From a virus: a DNA stretch of 64,000 bases. This document shows, in pieces, positions 33,901 through 43,686 of this stretch. Location of the stretch: positions 307,676 to 371,675 of the IMG/VR virus record IMGVR_UViG_3300035212_003113; one strand, written 5' to 3'. Within the stretch, counting starts at the first letter, position 1; each line of letters begins with the position of its first letter. The position numbers were made by a program, and so were the translations under genes. The notes below the pieces were generated by a model. That model was not told the DNA's origin, did not search any database, and saw only the letters and a list, made by a program, of their open reading frames with translations.

Positions 33901-36900
33901 ATGCCAAAGAAGCCTTTTACACTGCCATTTATAACGCTTAGAGGAAAGTATTCTGACATGTCGCCTGTTGACAGTCAGCCAGGTCAATTTATACTGTACT
34001 TTAACAAAGAGGATGGCAAAATCCTTTTCAGCTCTGATGGAAATCCATATGAGCCACTGGACCAGAGCATTCGTGATGACATAGTAATTGATGCGGATGG
34101 CGTCCTTCTGGGGATTGGTACGCCTGGCGTAAAAGTTGATAACTCTAACATCACCATTGATCTAGGTGGCAGGATCCAGGGAATCGGAACACCGGGTATA
34201 AAAGTCAATAACGAAAAGGTATTCGAAGACCCCAGGTTCGTAGTTATAGAGCAGAAGGTTCTTGATCTTGAGCCCGCTGCAGATAATACAATAGAGCTAA
34301 AGGCTAGCAAGATATTTTTTAAGTACGACGGCGACAATCGCCCTGTTCCTGGGCAGCAGATCGAGATAGAATTCATTAAGGGTGCTGCGCTATCCGGAAC
34401 TCCGATTATCGAGATACTACCTAGCGATAAGGGCATTGATCTGCTCGAGGCTGAGCCCGGCAAGTATACTCTTTATGTATCAGAATTCAACAAGGCTCAG
34501 GCAGATAGCATCGACGTAAAGGCAACCTTTGCTAGCTCCTCAGGTGTTCTTACCGACTCGGTTACCATATACAAGGCCCGAGATGGCATGAATTCCCTTG
34601 TAGGCGGCTTAACAAATCCATTTGTTGCAGTACAGGTAAATGGCAGCGGCGTAGTAGATGGCAGCCTTCAAAGCATACTTAATTCTGCCGGAGGTGTATT
34701 TACCGTACTGAAAGGAACGGAAAATCTTACTGGCGACAGCAGTCGCATATCTTACTCAATAGAAAGCACTCCCGAGGCCTTTTTGGGCAGTGATGGCGAA
34801 CCAACCGTTGCCATCAGCAACAGTGGCGCTTACTCATTTACTGACTTTGATATCAATGAGCTCATAGGAGAACTAACCTTTGTTGCCACGGATCTGTTAA
34901 CAGGCCAGGAGCTGCGCTCAAAGTTTACAATGGTAGTGGTTCGGCAGGGCGAAGATGGCTTGCCAGGCGCTACTGGCGTTAGCTCAAGAACAGTAAAGCT
35001 TACTGCAGATGACTCCCAGATAGCTTATCGATCCGATGATCAGCTGCTTGATCCGGCTACAATTACTGTTCAGGCTGCGCAGCAGAATCATGATGGAACC
35101 GTATTTTATGAATTCATTGTTTCAGAAGGACTAAGTGGCACAGAAATAATTCTTTGTAATTCAACATCAGAGACAATCATCCTCACGGATGATTTAAAGA
35201 ATTATGGCTCGGGGCTTTCGTACACATTTATAGAAGCCAGTAAGACTGCATTTGGCAAGAGCAAGACGCTCAAGGTGCGCACACGAGAAGGCAGCGCTAC
35301 CGCTGCCGTTAAGGCCGAGGACGCTATAACGATAATCGCCACCAAGGATGGCAGCGACGCGCTTGAGGTTGTTTTTGAAAATAGCAATCATTCATTCGTA
35401 GCCAATGCCGCAGGTCTGGTGTCGGATTACGCCGGCGGCGGATCGATTGTAGAGGCATATATAGGCAATGAGCAGCTAAATGCCAAAGCCTCTGGTATCC
35501 CTGGAAACGGAGAATTCGTTGTCAGCATAAATACCCAGGTCGATATTACAAGTGGTCCACCGGCAGTGGACAGCGAGAATGCCAAGCGGATTATAATTGG
35601 CGACCCAACCGGCATGCCCAATGGCAAGGATACTGCAAGCGTCACTTATACTATAACCGGCAAAAGTTCTGCCGGGGTACAGAAGACGCAGAGCATAAAG
35701 GCCAGCTTTAGCAAGTCAAAGCAGGGCGTGACCGGTAGCAATGGCGTTGGAGCCAGGAGCGTAGAGCTGGTATCTAGCGCCTATCAGTTCAACTATGACA
35801 ATCTGAACCAGGTTTCTCCGGCTAGCTTTACACTAACCGCTACTGCTCGAGGAACTACCAGTACAAACATAAAGTACAAGTTTTACAAGGATGGCGTCGT
35901 ACTAGACAGCCCGTCACAGCCGCAGACATCAAATACACTTGGACCGATAAGCAGTGTGCCCAGTGCCAACTCTCTTGCTGGATACTCAGTAGAGCTTATT
36001 GAGGATGACGTAGTAAAGGCCACGGACTCCCTGTCTATTTATGGCACAAAAGACGGCAGTGACGGCATAACGCTAATTGTTCCAAATGATAACCACACGG
36101 TCACTACTGATGGCAATGGATCGCCTGCTACCCTCGCGGGCTCTGGCACAAAGATAAATCTTCTCATTGGAAGTCAACCGTTAACTGCAACGGCAAGCGC
36201 CACCTTGTTGCCCGGGAGATTCCGTGCATCACTGGCTGCGACCGGCATCGAGTTCCCAGATCCAGAAATAACTGTATTTGACACAAATACCTTGATACTT
36301 GGTGAAGCGACTGCTTTTGCTGCTGACGCCGGTATTGGCACCTTGACGGTCGAATTCATGCGGCCGAATGCTTCTGTATCCGAGACGATAACGCGCAACC
36401 TGTCGTACTCCAAGAGCAAGCAGGGCGCGCAAGGCCTGGCAGGCAGCAATGGCGTCGGCGCGCGCTCCGTAGAACTAGTGTCTAACTACTACCAGTTCAA
36501 CTACAATAGTAGCGACGAAGTATTCCCTGCAGAGTTTTTGCTTACTGCGACCCCGCGAGGGACAAGCAGCAGCGACATAAAATACAAATTTTACAAAGAC
36601 GGCGCTCTCATAACAAGCCCTACGCAGCCGCAAACATCGAACACACTAGGCCCAATTACCGAAGTGCCCGCATCTGACTCTGGTACCGGGTATTCGGTAG
36701 AGATGCTCGAAGACGGAGTAGTAAAGGCTACCGACTCTATATCGATATATGGTACCAAGGACGGCAGCGATGGAGTTACCCTTGTTGTTCCAAATGACAA
36801 CCATACGGTGACCACTGATAGCGATGGCGTTCCGAGTACGCTTGCATCTTCTGGAAGCATAATTCGTCTTTTGGTCGGGAGCTTGGCTTTAACAGCAACA

Positions 36901-39900
36901 ACTGCTTTAGAGTCACAGGCTGGTGAGTTCAGAGCATCTATAGTGCCCACTGGTATATCTTTCCCAGGCACAGCCATAACTCTTTCAAATTCAACAACAC
37001 TGCAGCTAGCAGATGCAACTGCATTCGGTTCAGATTCTGCATCAGCTGTTCTGACTGTAGAGTTTGTGCGCCCTGGCAATACAGTAAAAGAAACAATTAC
37101 AAGAAGCCTGTCCTATTCCAAGAGCAAGCGCGGCATCCAGGGCCTTACCGGAAGCACCGGCGTAGGTGCTCGCTCAGTAGAGCTGGTATCTAATTCTTAT
37201 CAGTTTAACTACAATGCTGCTAACCAGGCAAGTCCGTCCAACTTTAGCCTTTCTGCTACCGCACGAGGCACGACAAGTTCAAACGTAAAGTATAAGTTTT
37301 ACAAAGATGGGGTTGCCGTAACAAGTCCGCCTCAGCCCCAGATATCTGACACTCTGGGTCCGATCTCCGCGCTTCCTACAGTGAATGCAACGGTCGGATA
37401 CTCCGTAGAGCTGCTGGAAGATGATGTGGTAAAGGCTACGGATTCTATATCCGTCTATGGGACAAAAGACGGCAGTGATGCCATAACCCTTGTTGTTCCT
37501 AACGATAGCCATACTGTGACCACTGATAGCGCTGGCGCGCCACTGACGCTTGTTGGTTCGGGCTCTGCAATAAAGTTGCTGATTGGCAGCCAAGCCCTTG
37601 ATGCAGTTGTCGGCTCAAGCATTGCTGCCGGACAATTCAGGGTCTCTGGACTTACTCCTACCGGAATCACGTTTCATTCGACCGGGTCTCCGCCTATTTT
37701 CACAACGCTACTAGACTCAACCACCCTAAAGCTAAATGATGCTTCTGTCTTTGCCGCAGACTCTGCCACAGCAGTACTGGAGGTTTCTTTTATACGACCC
37801 GGCGGATCGGAGACCGAAACAATAATACGAAATCTATCATACTCCAAGAGCAAGCAGGGTGCAGATGGCGAGGATGCTGTCACGATAGAGATTCCCAATA
37901 CTAATCACACGTTCCCGGCGGACTCTGGCGGTGTGATATCGACCTCTGCTCCGGACAATTATCTTGATTCTGGAACAACCATACAGGCGCTAGTCGGCGG
38001 AACTCCTCTGGCATATGTTAGCAGTATTACTGCCGCAGGACAATTTACAGTGACCTCGTCAGTAAGCCCGGTTGGCGGCATAACTGTTCCAGCTCCAACT
38101 GGAACAGGCACACCGACCGCGACAATAGGAGCGCTTTCCGCTTTCTCCAGCTCTGTGGATGTGGCCACGGTAACGTACACGATAACACTGCGGCGCCAGG
38201 GCTCCTCTGTAGATGAAACATTTACAAGAGTAGGGACCTATACCAAGGCCAAGGGCGGTAGCAATGGCGTTGGGGCTCGCTCAATAGAGCTGGTATCCAA
38301 TGCTTACCAGTTTAACTATAACAGCAGCAATCAGTCTTCTCCGGCAAACTTTACTCTGACGGCAACGGCCAGAGGAACCACTGATGCAGTAGTAAAGTAC
38401 AAATTCTACAAGAATGGAGTGGTACTCACAAGCCCCGTACAGCCTCAGGATTCCGGTACACTGGGTCCGCTTACTGACTTGCCAGCAGCAAATGCACTAG
38501 TTGGTTATTCCGTTGAGCTCCTTGAGGGCGCCACGAGCGGAAGTCTTGCAGTCAAGGCAACCGACTCTGTATCGATATATGGCACAAGGGACGGCAGCGA
38601 TGGCGTAACACTGATTGTTCCTAATGATAATCACACCGTTACCACTGACAGCAATGGCGCACCAATAGCTCTCACTGGATCAGGCTCCGCTATACAGCTC
38701 ATAGTCGGAAGCCAGGGCTTGCTTGCTACGACCGGTACGCTGTCAGCGGGCAGGTTCAAGGCTTCTATTTCTGGCGCAACCGGGATTACATTCGCAGCAT
38801 CTCCGATGAGTGTTTCGGGTGCAGATGCTACTGGAAAAACGCTGCTGCTTGCGGATGCCACTGCTTTCTCGGGCGACTCTGGCACGGCCACGCTTACTGT
38901 CGAGTTTATCAGATCAGGAGGCTCAGCCACTGAATCCGTTGTTCGTACGCTGTCATACTCAAAGAGCCGGCAGGGCGCTACAGGTGCTACAGGTGCTGCC
39001 GGCGCTACAGGCGCAACAGGCGCTACAGGTGCTGTCGGCGCAACAGGCGCCACCGGTGCGCAAGGCATACAGGGGCCTGATGGGCCCGAGGGTGGAAATC
39101 CCGAAGACATCGGCTTCTTCTCCTCGATATACATAAAAGACGGAGTCAAATACCCATGGGGTTGGGGCAGAACCAGTAGTATTAGCTCTACCGTGCAAAC
39201 CGTGCTGAATAGCGGCACCAGCGCACCTATCGAAGAGGCGCTGGTGTATGACCCAGACCTAGTGAGCTCTGTACAGGGCAGTACGCTTTCAACAAAAGGC
39301 GGATATGTCTTCCTGCCGCAAAACGGCCTATCGGTCAGCACAAGCGCATTTTGCTATAGCAGACCAATACCAATAGATACCGATTACAGATCCAAGTTAA
39401 GATTTCAACTGGCCAGGGAATCCGCAACAGGCTATGGCACAGTAACTATCGGTGCTTTCTTTCTTGGCTCAAATTTACAAAAACTTGTGGCTAGCGATGG
39501 CAACACCCTGCATGTCCGAGCAGTCTATGCAAATGATCAATCGCTAATAACAACGAGCCTGCGAACAGTTACATTCAACTTTTCTCCAAGTGCCACGGCT
39601 GCCGTGAGTTACTCGCCTGCCGGGCAAGGAACCAAGTCTGACAATCTGACGCCCATCAACGGTGCTCTCTATAGCGACATAAGCAACATATCTGTTCCAA
39701 CAGATGCCAGATATGCCGTGCCATTTATACACATAGCGGGCGCAACGAACAGCAGACTGACCGTGGCCACTGCCAGGTGGTGGGCCTTTAATCCAGCTCA
39801 AGTGGTGAACGGCGAATCAATAGTTATTTCTACCTCGGATTACTCAGATATCTTCGCCCGCCCCGAAAGACTTTTCGTAATTGGAAGTACGGCGGTAGCG

Positions 39901-41037
39901 GGCTCTGTTGGCGTAGAGACTGGGTCCGGCGTAGCCCTATATGCCGGCCCATCTTTTGCAGGCAGAGAGTTTGAGGTAACCGGCCTCGGCATGATAACTG
40001 GCAGAGCTATAACACTGAGCGGGACAAATACTTCGAGTTTCGCCGGAGCCGTGAACATTACCGGGAATACAACGATTGCTGGCACGCTAGATGTTAATTC
40101 TACATCCACCTCCTCGATAAAAAAACTGCAGGTCGGCGATCCTGGAGATATCACAAATCAACTACAGGTATACGGTTCTGCCACATTTAATCGCGGAGTG
40201 GATATACTAACTATCGGGCCCAGATTAAACACTGTGCCGCTGCAAGTAGCCGGCGCGGGCACATTTTCCACCGCCGATGGCGATATAATCATTAAGCAGC
40301 CAGCACTAAACAATCAAGCAACAGATGCCTCAGGAAATGCAAATACAAACGCCGGAATTGTGCTGGAACCAGCCGGCAGCACAAATCGCTGGCGTATGTT
40401 CGTAAATGATGGAAACTCATTTGTTTGGTCTTACGATGGCGGACAAAAAGCGTATCTTAATGAAGCGGTCGCAACCGGCACAAATCAAATAAATTTCACC
40501 GGACAACACCGATCTCGTCAGGCTGACCCAGCTACAGACTTCTCGGATAAAACCGGGCTAATCGTCGTCTCTGTCGGAGAGTACCTGTCGACCGACGGGA
40601 ATAGTATAACCATTAACGAGTCCCTACCCAAGGTGGCTCTAAGCTCAACAAGAAACCAAAAAGCCGTGTTTGGCGTGGTCTCTGACCGGGAAGATACAAA
40701 CTCTACAGTCAGAGAATATACATTTGGGCACTTTGTCAGTGTACACGAAAAAGCACCGGACGACACTCGCCTAGTCATCAACTCCCTAGGCGAAGGCGCC
40801 ATCTGGGTAACCAACGTAAACGGCAACCTGCAAAACGGCGACTATATAACAACCTGCGAAATTCCCGGATATGGTATGCGCCAGGACGATGACCTGCTGC
40901 ATAACTATACCGTAGCGAAAATTACCTGCGATTGCGATTTCGACCTAAACAGTCCGATTTATATCTGCGAGGAATTTACCTTTAATGGGCAGACGTACCG
41001 CAGGGCGTTTGTAGGCTGTACGTACCACTGCGGATAG
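33901..41037 (+). CDS. Giant tail-fibre protein with Ig-like and collagen-like repeats
   Basis: I start at the ATG at 33901, directly after GAGGAAAAG; the product is about 2,378 residues. After an N-terminal region of about 600 residues come large Ig-like units of about 235 residues. Each unit opens GARSVELVS and continues through YKFYKDGV, VKATDSISIYGTKDGSD and VPNDNHTVTTD; unit starts lie near 35749, 36457, 37162 and 38269. A collagen-like run of Gly-Ala-Thr triplets is at 38976-39085. The C-terminal part ends NGDYITTCEIPGYGMRQDDD, a distal-tip-like domain. It is probably the host-binding fibre. Confidence 0.85.
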   Translation: MPKKPFTLPFITLRGKYSDMSPVDSQPGQFILYFNKEDGKILFSSDGNPYEPLDQSIRDDIVIDADGVLLGIGTPGVKVDNSNITIDLGGRIQGIGTPGIKVNNEKVFEDPRFVVIEQKVLDLEPAADNTIELKASKIFFKYDGDNRPVPGQQIEIEFIKGAALSGTPIIEILPSDKGIDLLEAEPGKYTLYVSEFNKAQADSIDVKATFASSSGVLTDSVTIYKARDGMNSLVGGLTNPFVAVQVNGSGVVDGSLQSILNSAGGVFTVLKGTENLTGDSSRISYSIESTPEAFLGSDGEPTVAISNSGAYSFTDFDINELIGELTFVATDLLTGQELRSKFTMVVVRQGEDGLPGATGVSSRTVKLTADDSQIAYRSDDQLLDPATITVQAAQQNHDGTVFYEFIVSEGLSGTEIILCNSTSETIILTDDLKNYGSGLSYTFIEASKTAFGKSKTLKVRTREGSATAAVKAEDAITIIATKDGSDALEVVFENSNHSFVANAAGLVSDYAGGGSIVEAYIGNEQLNAKASGIPGNGEFVVSINTQVDITSGPPAVDSENAKRIIIGDPTGMPNGKDTASVTYTITGKSSAGVQKTQSIKASFSKSKQGVTGSNGVGARSVELVSSAYQFNYDNLNQVSPASFTLTATARGTTSTNIKYKFYKDGVVLDSPSQPQTSNTLGPISSVPSANSLAGYSVELIEDDVVKATDSLSIYGTKDGSDGITLIVPNDNHTVTTDGNGSPATLAGSGTKINLLIGSQPLTATASATLLPGRFRASLAATGIEFPDPEITVFDTNTLILGEATAFAADAGIGTLTVEFMRPNASVSETITRNLSYSKSKQGAQGLAGSNGVGARSVELVSNYYQFNYNSSDEVFPAEFLLTATPRGTSSSDIKYKFYKDGALITSPTQPQTSNTLGPITEVPASDSGTGYSVEMLEDGVVKATDSISIYGTKDGSDGVTLVVPNDNHTVTTDSDGVPSTLASSGSIIRLLVGSLALTATTALESQAGEFRASIVPTGISFPGTAITLSNSTTLQLADATAFGSDSASAVLTVEFVRPGNTVKETITRSLSYSKSKRGIQGLTGSTGVGARSVELVSNSYQFNYNAANQASPSNFSLSATARGTTSSNVKYKFYKDGVAVTSPPQPQISDTLGPISALPTVNATVGYSVELLEDDVVKATDSISVYGTKDGSDAITLVVPNDSHTVTTDSAGAPLTLVGSGSAIKLLIGSQALDAVVGSSIAAGQFRVSGLTPTGITFHSTGSPPIFTTLLDSTTLKLNDASVFAADSATAVLEVSFIRPGGSETETIIRNLSYSKSKQGADGEDAVTIEIPNTNHTFPADSGGVISTSAPDNYLDSGTTIQALVGGTPLAYVSSITAAGQFTVTSSVSPVGGITVPAPTGTGTPTATIGALSAFSSSVDVATVTYTITLRRQGSSVDETFTRVGTYTKAKGGSNGVGARSIELVSNAYQFNYNSSNQSSPANFTLTATARGTTDAVVKYKFYKNGVVLTSPVQPQDSGTLGPLTDLPAANALVGYSVELLEGATSGSLAVKATDSVSIYGTRDGSDGVTLIVPNDNHTVTTDSNGAPIALTGSGSAIQLIVGSQGLLATTGTLSAGRFKASISGATGITFAASPMSVSGADATGKTLLLADATAFSGDSGTATLTVEFIRSGGSATESVVRTLSYSKSRQGATGATGAAGATGATGATGAVGATGATGAQGIQGPDGPEGGNPEDIGFFSSIYIKDGVKYPWGWGRTSSISSTVQTVLNSGTSAPIEEALVYDPDLVSSVQGSTLSTKGGYVFLPQNGLSVSTSAFCYSRPIPIDTDYRSKLRFQLARESATGYGTVTIGAFFLGSNLQKLVASDGNTLHVRAVYANDQSLITTSLRTVTFNFSPSATAAVSYSPAGQGTKSDNLTPINGALYSDISNISVPTDARYAVPFIHIAGATNSRLTVATARWWAFNPAQVVNGESIVISTSDYSDIFARPERLFVIGSTAVAGSVGVETGSGVALYAGPSFAGREFEVTGLGMITGRAITLSGTNTSSFAGAVNITGNTTIAGTLDVNSTSTSSIKKLQVGDPGDITNQLQVYGSATFNRGVDILTIGPRLNTVPLQVAGAGTFSTADGDIIIKQPALNNQATDASGNANTNAGIVLEPAGSTNRWRMFVNDGNSFVWSYDGGQKAYLNEAVATGTNQINFTGQHRSRQADPATDFSDKTGLIVVSVGEYLSTDGNSITINESLPKVALSSTRNQKAVFGVVSDREDTNSTVREYTFGHFVSVHEKAPDDTRLVINSLGEGAIWVTNVNGNLQNGDYITTCEIPGYGMRQDDDLLHNYTVAKITCDCDFDLNSPIYICEEFTFNGQTYRRAFVGCTYHCG
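35749..38970 (+). repeat. Coding tandem repeats of Ig-like units in the fibre gene
   Basis: Four copies of the GARS[VI]ELVS unit start near 35749, 36457, 37162 and 38269, spaced 708, 705 and 1,107 nt. The longer third gap contains an additional partial unit (EDAVTIEIPNTNHTFPADSG). Copies are alike in protein but differ at many silent positions, so the duplications are old. Confidence 0.8.
38976..39085 (+). repeat. Collagen-like Gly-x-y triplet tract
   Basis: Repeated GCTACAGGT and GCAACAGGC-type units encode Gly-Ala-Thr and then Gly-Ala-Gln, Gly-Ile-Gln and Gly-Pro-Asp triplets. Such tracts trimerise in phage fibres and vary in length by slippage. Confidence 0.85.
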
Positions 41038-41056
41038 TTCACGAACAAGCAAGAAT

Positions 41057-41090
41057 AAAAAAACCGGATGCGCAACATCCGGTTTTTCTT
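41057..41090. terminator. Bidirectional terminator between fibre and kinase genes
   Basis: An A run, CCGGATG (41064-41070), loop CGCAA, CATCCGG (41076-41082) and a T run form a symmetric terminator that serves both convergent genes. Confidence 0.92.
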
Positions 41091-42125
41091 TCACTCGTCT
41101 TCATTCATAAATCGGTATAGGCCATAGTCAATCAGTACCCACTCGCCAGTCCCGGGCCGTTCCATGATATTATCTTCATGAATATCGCCGCTCAACACCC
41201 CGCCCTCTCGCATCCAGTCCAGGGTCTCACGCAGCGACCGACGGTCACTGTCCGAATCCAGCGCCTCCGTACTCCGGCTCAGAGTCTCGTACGGCCCTAC
41301 CACATCATCCCCTGCCCGCCCAGGGTGGAACTTTGGCAGCCAGCCTGCTCGCACTATCGCAAAAACGAGCTCTGGGTATTTGCCCTCTAGCAAACGAGCT
41401 GCAACTCGTGCCCGGCCACTCAGTGCAGACCGTACCCGCCCGCCCAGCAGAGATGCAATGTCGCCAACACTCGCCCGCCCGCCACGGCCAAATTCCCCGC
41501 CCAGCGAAACCAGGACGCCAGTAATCGCCCTCTCTAGATCAGTACGAAAAGAATTTAAACCGCCCCTATCACCGCCGAAGACAGCCGCAGCCGCCCTGCC
41601 GTTACGCCCAAACCACTCCGCAAACGCTCCTGCCACTAACCCCGCGTCCAGCAGCTTCTCCCCGCTGCTCCCGCCCACAAGAACCGCATGCTGCACGTCC
41701 GCTATGCCGCTCACGTCCGCGTCCAGCCGGAAGCGCAAGCCTTTCACCCCCGACTCCACGTCAGCGCTCCAATCTGTACCTACTAAGTCCCGCGCGATCC
41801 CACGATCCAAAGGACGTAGAATTTCCATAACATAATAACAGAAAGCCCCGCCGCAGCCTACTCGATACACCACCGGCACATGACGCTTTATAGCACCCGG
41901 AGCACCGGCACGCATCGTCCGTAGTCGATCAAGCACAGCATACTCGGCAGAACCACTCTCCCGCCCCTCGATCTTGATCGCCACCGGTCGACCTTCCGCC
42001 ACACCAAAGTAAACCCGGCCATATGCGCCCTCACCAGCAGGCACATCGCCGGTTACCCCGTACTCGCCCAGTAGCGCACGCAGCTCTTCGTCCTCATCCC
42101 CGGCCATCCGAAATAAAGCAAACAT
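41091..42125 (-). CDS. Protein-kinase-like protein
   Basis: I chose the ATG at 42125 because GGAGG lies 7 nt upstream; longer open sequence before it is Gly/Trp/Cys-rich and looks untranslated. The 344-residue product has the kinase features in order: glycine loop AGEGAYGRVYFG (about 30-41), VAIKIEG with the ATP-binding Lys, VMEILRPLDRG at the hinge, a long insert, then catalytic GDIHEDNIM (Asp and Asn kept) and VLIDYG (DFG-type Asp). It is likely active and may phosphorylate host proteins, as T7 gp0.7 does. The insert of about 150 residues is unusual. Confidence 0.75.
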   Translation of the reverse strand: MFALFRMAGDEDEELRALLGEYGVTGDVPAGEGAYGRVYFGVAEGRPVAIKIEGRESGSAEYAVLDRLRTMRAGAPGAIKRHVPVVYRVGCGGAFCYYVMEILRPLDRGIARDLVGTDWSADVESGVKGLRFRLDADVSGIADVQHAVLVGGSSGEKLLDAGLVAGAFAEWFGRNGRAAAAVFGGDRGGLNSFRTDLERAITGVLVSLGGEFGRGGRASVGDIASLLGGRVRSALSGRARVAARLLEGKYPELVFAIVRAGWLPKFHPGRAGDDVVGPYETLSRSTEALDSDSDRRSLRETLDWMREGGVLSGDIHEDNIMERPGTGEWVLIDYGLYRFMNEDE

Positions 42126-42467
42126 AAATCCTCCAAGTCTCCAGCAAAGCCTCCTATAAAAATAGACCGACAGGAATAAAACGCAACTCCCGCCCACAAA
42201 AGGCCCCCTCCTCACCCGGGCCCCCTCCCATTTATCCACAGTTTTCTTTGACCACTCTACTAAACCACGAATCCTACTTTTCACTACACCACACCACCAA
42301 CCACAATCACCGCCCCAGTAAACTACCGCAAAGCCGCATCCCACCGCCAAAAAACCGCCTGCCGCAACGCACCGCGTTACCAACAGAAACCCCCTAAAAT
42401 AACCCCCACCGCATCCGGAAGCCGCCCCCGCCCAGTACCAACAAAAACAACCCGCAACCGGATCCAC

Positions 42468-42487
42468 CCGCCCGCTATAATAAAAGC
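42468..42487 (+). repeat. Direct repeat, left copy, with TATAATA box
   Basis: CCGCCCGCTATAATAAAAGC is repeated with three bases removed at 43065-43081. The TATAAT inside could be a host -10 box, but no good -35 box is seen. Confidence 0.45.
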
Positions 42488-42662
42488 ATCAAGGTTCTAA
42501 TCCGCCCCCGCCCTATAAGAAAAACACAAGGAATACACCCACGCTTCTGCACTCAAAGCGCCCCCGCTATATAGAGAAAACACTAGAGAATATACCAGAA
42601 GGAGTCCGTGGCACACAAGGAGGCGTCCCCTCAATAGATAACCTATCGATAATCGGTAGATG

Positions 42663-42947
42663 TCTGCACGTAGTACAGCCCCTGTCCCGTAGAAAATACC
42701 AAAAGATATACCCGGGAGATGCCGGGAGATGCTTGGAGAATACCGGGAGGTACTTGCGCGTAGAGCAGGCCTTGCCCAGTAGAAAATACCAGAAGATATA
42801 CCCGGCATTTGCCGGGAGAATACCGGGAGGTGCTTGCACGTAGTGCAGGCCTTGTCCAGTAGAAAATACCAGAAGATATACCCGGTAGATACCTGGAGAA
42901 TACCGGGAGATATCTGGAGATATCTGGAGATATCTGCACGTAGTGCA
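42663..42947. repeat. Tandem 80-100 bp repeats with internal palindromes
   Basis: Units start at 42663, 42753, 42833 and 42933 (spacing 90, 80 and 100). Each opens with the palindrome-like TGCACGTAGTGCA, or a close variant, and continues with CAGTAGAAAATACCAGAAG and ATATACCCGG. Shorter GGAGATATCT and GGGAGATGC units repeat between them. The array ends in the AT-rich GAAATTTGCAAATTTTC. Iteron-like repeats next to an AT-rich block recall a replication origin; this is inference. Confidence 0.7.
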
Positions 42948-43064
42948 GGCCCCCTGAAATTTGCAAATTTTCCTAGCGTGCAATCCGCGTGCCACGCTAC
43001 CCCTCCGCCCCTATAACCCGCCAACCCCCGCCCAGGGGTTGCTTTCCTGTAAACGGCCAGGCAG

Positions 43065-43081
43065 CCGCCCGTAATAAAAGC
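43065..43081 (+). repeat. Direct repeat, right copy
   Basis: CCGCCCGTAATAAAAGC matches the left copy at 42468-42487 apart from the loss of CTA. It lies 36 nt before the first 29-bp promoter-like element. Confidence 0.45.
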
Positions 43082-43116
43082 GGCACAAATCTTGCCTATT
43101 ACTTTCCATTCCTTTC

Positions 43117-43145
43117 GGTCCTAAAGACATTCTTTCCTGATCCTG
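43117..43145 (+). promoter_or_regulatory. Bipartite promoter-like element, copy 1
   Basis: GGTCCT at 43117 and GATCCT at 43139, spacer AAAGACATTCTTTCCT. It is the first copy in the window and lies 56 nt before the gene at 43202. Confidence 0.8.
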
Positions 43146-43152
43146 ACGCGTG

Positions 43153-43189
43153 AGACAGGGACCCGTCCGTCAACCCCTTCCCCCTGTCT
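43153..43189 (+). promoter_or_regulatory. 5' leader hairpin, AGACAGGG family
   Basis: AGACAGGG (43153-43160) pairs with CCCTGTCT (43182-43189) in the transcript leader, ahead of GTGAGG. The same arms recur in the leaders at 43723, 44214 and 45194. Confidence 0.65.
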
Positions 43190-43201
43190 GTGAGGTAAGT
43201 C

Positions 43202-43612
43202 ATGACCACCACCATCACAGCCCGCGCCGCCTACGTTGCTACCGTAACCAAGACCGCGCTGGCGCTGGCCATCATGGCTCAAGAAGAATATCGCAAGGCG
43301 GTAGTGGAGGCGTTTGCCGCCTATGACGGCGGGCGCCCCGGCGCGGCGGCCGTCGCCGCCTTGCGGCGCGTGGCAGTCCGGCCCGCCACCGCCATTGAAA
43401 GCCGCCGCCCGGCGACGGAGACCGCCGCCCTTCTCGTGAACGCCTATGACGGCGGATACGACGCGGCGGAACGAGCCGCACGCCGTTGGGACATTGACGC
43501 CGTCGAGGGCGTCCCCTTCGCCGACCGGGTTGATGCCCGCCCATGGTTCCTTAATGTCATGCCTGATGGGACTGAGATGTGGCAGACGATTCCCGATGAC
43601 GTCGAGTTCTGA
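43202..43612 (+). CDS. Small Ala/Arg-rich protein of unknown function
   Basis: The 136-residue protein starts MTTTITARAAYVATVTKTAL after GTGAGG. It is helical and Ala-rich, with GGxxAAERAARRWDIDAVEG and a Trp-rich acidic end (EMWQTIPDDVEF). It is the first unit of the one-promoter, one-gene array. Confidence 0.7.
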   Translation: MTTTITARAAYVATVTKTALALAIMAQEEYRKAVVEAFAAYDGGRPGAAAVAALRRVAVRPATAIESRRPATETAALLVNAYDGGYDAAERAARRWDIDAVEGVPFADRVDARPWFLNVMPDGTEMWQTIPDDVEF

Positions 43613-43638
43613 TGGCCGGGGCCGACCCTGCCCTGTCT

Positions 43639-43665
43639 GCCCCGGCTAGCCCGGGGCTTTTCTTT
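43639..43665 (+). terminator. Rho-independent terminator
   Basis: GCCCCGG (43639-43645) and CCGGGGC (43651-43657), then TTTTCTTT. Confidence 0.85.
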
Positions 43666-43686
43666 CACCGGGTTTCGAGCCGGGCC

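Larger units (their letters stand above)
42126..43116. other. Non-coding region between structural and early-type regions
   Basis: No gene is supported here. The part up to 42480 is C/A-rich on the forward strand. Two similar blocks with GCCCCCGC, TATA and GAAAACAC occur at about 42506-42540 and 42561-42600. The direct repeat CCGCCCG-(C/TA)TAATAAAAGC lies at 42468-42487 and 43065-43081. Tandem repeats and an AT-rich palindromic stretch fill 42663-42980. Open reverse frames here only translate the repeats. This could be an origin or a regulatory region. Confidence 0.5.

Noticed and set aside
34000-39341. Reverse-strand frames of 60-236 codons inside the fibre gene
   Set aside because: They are antisense to a strongly coding repeat gene and mirror its repeat pattern.
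42126-42467. Long N-terminal extension of the kinase gene
   Set aside because: The extra residues are Gly/Trp/Cys-rich with no domain, and the ATG at 42125 has a strong GGAGG site.
42497-43024. Reverse-strand frames of up to 175 codons with repeated peptides
   Set aside because: They translate the tandem DNA repeats in three overlapping frames alike and have no ribosome site; they are shadows of the repeat array.
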